Shown here one piece after another: positions 60,218-64,000 of a DNA stretch of 64,000 nt (within the stretch, counting starts at the first letter, position 1; each line of letters opens with the position of its first letter). A model generated the notes under the pieces. That model saw only the letters and a program-made list of their open reading frames with translations. It was not told the DNA's origin and ran no database searches. Source of the stretch: Channa striata (Eukaryota > Chordata > Actinopteri > Anabantiformes > Channidae); NCBI GenBank assembly GCA_033026295.1, contig CM065182.1, positions 20,706,215 to 20,770,214 of the forward strand, read 5' to 3'. The translations under genes were made by a program, and so were the position numbers.

Positions 60218-60960
60218 GTTTTCGTTCTCCTTTTTCCCTGAGTTAGAATCACGCTGTGTTGGCACGGATGATGTTCACACGCTCCACACACACAATAACA
60301 TCCGCAGATGCGACCCACCGTCCGAATCAATGTGCCTCCTCTGCAAACGGCCGAGCCGCGGTCGAGAGGAGACCTCTGTCTATCATGGCAGCACTGGGTA
60401 ACTAGAGGGGGGTGTCCTCAAACAAGCTGCATTTCCACTGTGCAAAAAAAAAAAAAAAAAAAAAAAGAAGAACGAAAGAAAAGAAAAACGGAAACGATGG
60501 TAAGATGTGGAAAAATACGGCCGATCAGCGATGCAGCAAATGCAATGCAATGCAAATCCCGAGCATCGACGAGGTGCTAAAATGCGGTGATGTTTGGCCG
60601 GAGCCCAGCGTCTCTGTGGCGACTCTCCGCCCCCCGCCTCATTTTGCCTCACAAAACAAACACGGCTCCTTCTGGACGGGTGTCATCTCCGTGGGACGCG
60701 GCAACACGGGGCCGCGCTGCGATCTTCGTTCGCTTCGACCCCGCGACGCCAATGCAACAAGCCCCGCTTTGCAGCAGCTCGCAGGAAAACACGGCTCACG
60801 GTGCAGCGGCGGGCGGGCGGGCGGGCGGGGGGATGAAGGCCGGAGTGCTCAGAAATCGGTATTCCCGGTCGGTGAGATGCGCACAGCGGTCAAGTCAGCG
60901 GCAGGACGCAGACGGGGACTTCCGGTTGGTGGCGTCAAGCGTGGACCACCGAGTCAGATC
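59930..60960 (-). promoter_or_regulatory. mark4: mark4 CpG-island promoter and first exon
   Basis: A GC-rich, CpG-dense stretch surrounds the first coding exon (60217-60164) and extends about 0.7 kb upstream, as expected of a widely expressed TATA-less promoter. It contains a 22-nt A-run near 60443-60466 (T-run in the sense strand) and a G-tract array at 60811-60832. The transcription start is not pinpointed. Confidence 0.6.
60811..60832 (+). other. G-quadruplex-capable GGGC array
   Basis: GGGCGGGCGGGCGGGCGGGG followed by more G: at least five runs of three or more G separated by single C. It is also a set of overlapping Sp1-type GC boxes. It is on the plus strand, the template strand for mark4. 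Confidence 0.7.
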
Positions 60961-60999
60961 CGTGAAACAACAGTGTTCGCTGGATATATCGTTGCTTTG

Positions 61000-62765
61000 T
61001 TCGTTTGTTTTCGTATTTCACTCTTTGTTTTATTTTAAACGCCTACATTATAGTTATTGTAGTTTCCATTCTCTGTTGTGTTATTGTTTTAAACAATTAT
61101 TATTTCTAATATTATTTTATTATTATTATAAAAATGTAATTCCTATTGAACCCTTGTTTAAACCACGTTAACCTTTTTTCACGTTTTTCATAGGTATAAA
61201 AACGATATATAAATATTAATAATAACAACAATACCAGCCTGTGTAAAAAATTTTTTTAAATATATGGCCTAATTATTATTTTCTTCAATTTCTTGTCAAA
61301 GTATAATCCACTCAGGAGGGGGGAGCGGTGACCCCACCCTCACACACACCACTTCTCAGACACCATGCAACCCCCCCCCCCACACCACACCACACCACAC
61401 CACACCACCACCACACCACCAACAGAGCAAACACAATAGAATGCTGAATTCCCTCGTGTTGTCGTGAATTGTTGTTCTCTGCTAAATCCTTTCACAAATA
61501 TTGCCCCTCCCCCTTGACGGCCTGACTCTGTGTCACTGTCTGATTTCACATCACTTCATTATGTATTCATTTGTTTGTTTGGATCTTCTGTTCCTCTCAT
61601 CTGCTCCCGCACCTGGCTGGAAACCAGCGGCGTGTGTGATCTAAGCCCACTTTCCGGAAGCGACGAGCGTCTTTTATTTTGGAAAGCAAATCTTCGAACT
61701 TCCTGTTGGATTCGTTTGAGCATGTTCCACGTGACATCAGAGATGCTGACAGGTCCAACACAAGCCAGTGCCGGTCTCACCAGCGTAGATTTGTGCGTAA
61801 TTTTGCATAAAGTCTCCAAAGATGGCCGAAGTACAGATTGTTAGCATCCAAGCCTCTATTTATCCGAATATGTATCCGAATATTTATCAGACAGAGCAAA
61901 TCATTTAAAAAACACACAAGGGCCACTTCACCACAGCCATAAAACCCTCCACCTGTAATGTGATAAAATCTTATATTCAGACGAAAATCTGGAAAAAGTA
62001 TTTGTGAGTTTCAAATATAATTTTCTATGAGAATATACATTTGCACTAGATTAGTGAAGTTCTGCCTGATCTGCACTAAATGGTTGTTTTGAGTTCAGGG
62101 TTTATCTATGACAGTCACACTCCAGAGTGTGAGCTGCTGTGACGGAGCACGTCCTGCTGGCTTTGTGAAGACACATAATCTCACTCTCTACTGTTGCTGT
62201 ATATGAGCAAAACGGACGTGGGACGTGGAGGTTGGTGCCGAGACACTGTGGCTGACAGCGCGTCTGCTCAGCCGGTCTAACAGTAGCTCTAGGACGTGTC
62301 TGGGCATTTCCACACATCTGTCTGTGGCAGTGGTATTTAACGTGGTGCAGAATAAGACAGTCACTAATCCAGTTCAGTTTGTCTCTTGTATGGAGCATGA
62401 AGAGCATGGCAGTGCAACGTTCCACACATCAATCTGCTTTGGGACGGAACATCTGAAATTTGTATTTACAAAATACATGTAACGTTATAATCAGGGACTG
62501 ATGTGTGGCATTTATCATCTTCATTATGGGGGGCCTCAAGGGACACACAGGGCTGTCTTTGACCAAGAGGCCTTCACCAGCAGCCCTACGTGTTGGGCGG
62601 TGCATGTCTAATAATTCTCCCACAGCTCCTCTGTGCCTAATCACCAGTTGGCTTCTGGTGATTCCTCTTTCCAGCAGACGCAGGCTTTCTGTCGAAGCTG
62701 ATAGCCATACACTGCTCTATGGCAAGACGTTTAATCCCTGATATCAAACTTATCAAGATTATTTC
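61000..62765. other. Upstream of mark4, no gene recognised
   Basis: AT-rich from 61020. A C-run plus an ACACC short tandem repeat lies at 61371-61420. Frames of 80-107 codons in this stretch show no family resemblance or splice context. Confidence 0.5.
61371..61420. repeat. C-run and ACACC short tandem repeat
   Basis: A run of C is followed by repeated CACAC/ACACC units to about 61420. Simple-sequence DNA. Confidence 0.85.
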
Positions 62766-63840
62766 ACCTTACTAGTTAACAGGTGAGGCTTAATATTTCT
62801 ATGCAATGCTAGTAAGATCAACAAGATCCACTTGTTAACCAGTGACATCTTCACCATACGAGTTAACTAGTAAGGCCCAAAACGCTTACCAGCTGAACTA
62901 GTCTAAGACATGTGCAAGTTACACTAGTAACTGACATTTGAATTCACTAGTTAACTAGTAAAACTCGTCACATGTACTAGTTAACTAAAAAGGGCCAAAA
63001 TGCCCACTAGTCACACTAGTGCTAAATACAAATGAGGAGGTAGGACAGGGGCATAAATGCAGCCTTCCCATTGGCTTCCCATTGGGATTCTATTAGAAAG
63101 ATTTAACCCTATAAATCCTGGTGAGCTGTCTCTGTTGAGAACTGCCAGCTCCTTCCTTTTGTTTATGTACAATAAACCATGAAAACATCACATACAAATT
63201 TTTGTCTCTTAGCAACAGTGAAAAAGGTATTAAATTGACAATGCTTGAATTATTTTTACTTTTTTGCCTTTTAAACTGTGAAACCAATGTAATAATTTTT
63301 ATTTTTCAGCAAATCAAACAGAAAACACTCTTCTGCTTTATTTACTTATATTTGCCCTTTAAACCTAGTCAGAGTTGTATCAATAAAAAACAAAATACTT
63401 TAAAAATTTTGTACATAATAATAATAATAACAAATTCCAAAGGCAATGCCAAAGGGTTTTTCCTCCTTGTACCTAAATAGATTTAGAAAAAAAAATTACC
63501 AACCATGGCTACGGGTCGATCCATAAATTTACAATTTAAGTGACAATAGTTTATTATCATATGGATAAATCCAGGTGGCAACTTTTTTTGGCCAGGGAGT
63601 GTATAATGTAGCCTAATAAATCAACATTTAAATAAGCAAAACCTTATAGTCGTGGTATAAAAAACTAAAATGACATGCAATACAAAAAATGCTACTAAAT
63701 GGTGTAGTTCATCATAATTCAGAACAGGCACCTTAATGCTTTTTAAGACACTGACCAATCAATATCCACTAGCGCCACTAGTGCTAGTGAAACTAATGAC
63801 TAATGACACTAGTCTTACTAGTGTTACTAGTACAACTATC
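62766..63840. repeat. ACTAGT-rich repeat, possible DNA transposon
   Basis: The palindrome ACTAGT, often as AGTTAACTAGT, recurs about nine times between 62772 and 63020 and at least four more times at 63773-63832, with near-matches between. The intervening 63020-63760 is AT-rich and lacks the motif. Clusters of a short motif near both ends of a 1-kb segment resemble subterminal repeats of non-autonomous DNA transposons. No terminal inverted repeat or target duplication could be fixed. Confidence 0.5.
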
Positions 63841-64000
63841 ACCATGGACTTAAAAAAGAAAATAAAATTCCTTTCTCTTATTTCTTGTACTTGCATCTCA
63901 ACAGAAATACTTTTTCTTATAGCAATTCACTCTGACTTAGATTTTTGCTGCCTTGATCAAGTCCTGTTGGATAAAAGCCTGACGTAAATCTACATTAAAT
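63841..64000. other. Right edge, nothing recognised
   Basis: AT-rich DNA with no recognisable feature. Confidence 0.5.

Noticed and set aside
60412..61171. Long plus-strand open frames of 194-208 codons
   Set aside because: They overlap the GC-rich mark4 promoter, start at an A-run or low-complexity sequence, show no domain, and GC-rich DNA has few stops by chance.

Overview
The window is vertebrate nuclear DNA from a ray-finned fish, probably a spiny-rayed teleost. Genes are split into short exons with GT-AG introns, and the intergenic DNA carries fish-type repeats: LINE2 (L2/Maui-like) copies ending in a TATATAAATAAA tail, hAT and Tc1 relics, and a tRNA-like SINE. No prokaryotic gene organisation is present.

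Four recognisable genes and one unidentified gene are laid out as follows. At 250-3125 (minus strand) lie the first four coding exons of a Na+/Ca2+ exchanger, slc8a2-like, which continues beyond the left edge. From about 3.6 to 18.6 kb there is repeat-rich DNA with no host gene that I recognise: L2 copies at 3.8, 4.1-5.1, 7.4-10.3 and 14.7-15.7 kb, one of them interrupted by a hAT element. At about 18.7-19.8 kb (minus) are exons of a gene I cannot identify, below a CpG-rich promoter. At 21841-25263 (minus) is a complete six-exon nccrp1 (F-box-less FBA-domain protein, 229 aa). From 25.3 to 33.2 kb there is intergenic DNA with a 0.4-kb tandem duplication and another L2 copy. At 33474-37170 (plus) is a complete ckm (muscle creatine kinase, 381 aa) with a TATA box, E-boxes and a noncoding first exon. 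From 60217 down to 40900 (minus), with a long 3' UTR reaching towards 37.3 kb, is a complete mark4 kinase gene. The right end (61-64 kb) is AT-rich and has a repeat region dense in the palindrome ACTAGT.

Orthologues of slc8a2, nccrp1, ckm and mark4 all lie on human 19q13, so this looks like a piece of the corresponding ancestral vertebrate segment. ckm and mark4 converge tail to tail, and their predicted poly(A) sites are only about 0.2 kb apart.

The most interesting coding observation is at the 3' end of mark4. An 83-nt cassette exon (42022-42104) decides in which of two frames the last two exons are read. Skipping it gives a 761-aa long form with a KA1 domain; including it gives a 698-aa short form. 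Both tails resemble the two human MARK4 isoforms as I recall them, so the same nucleotides encode two proteins here as well. All exon boundaries were derived by hand from reading frames and splice consensus; no alignment was run.
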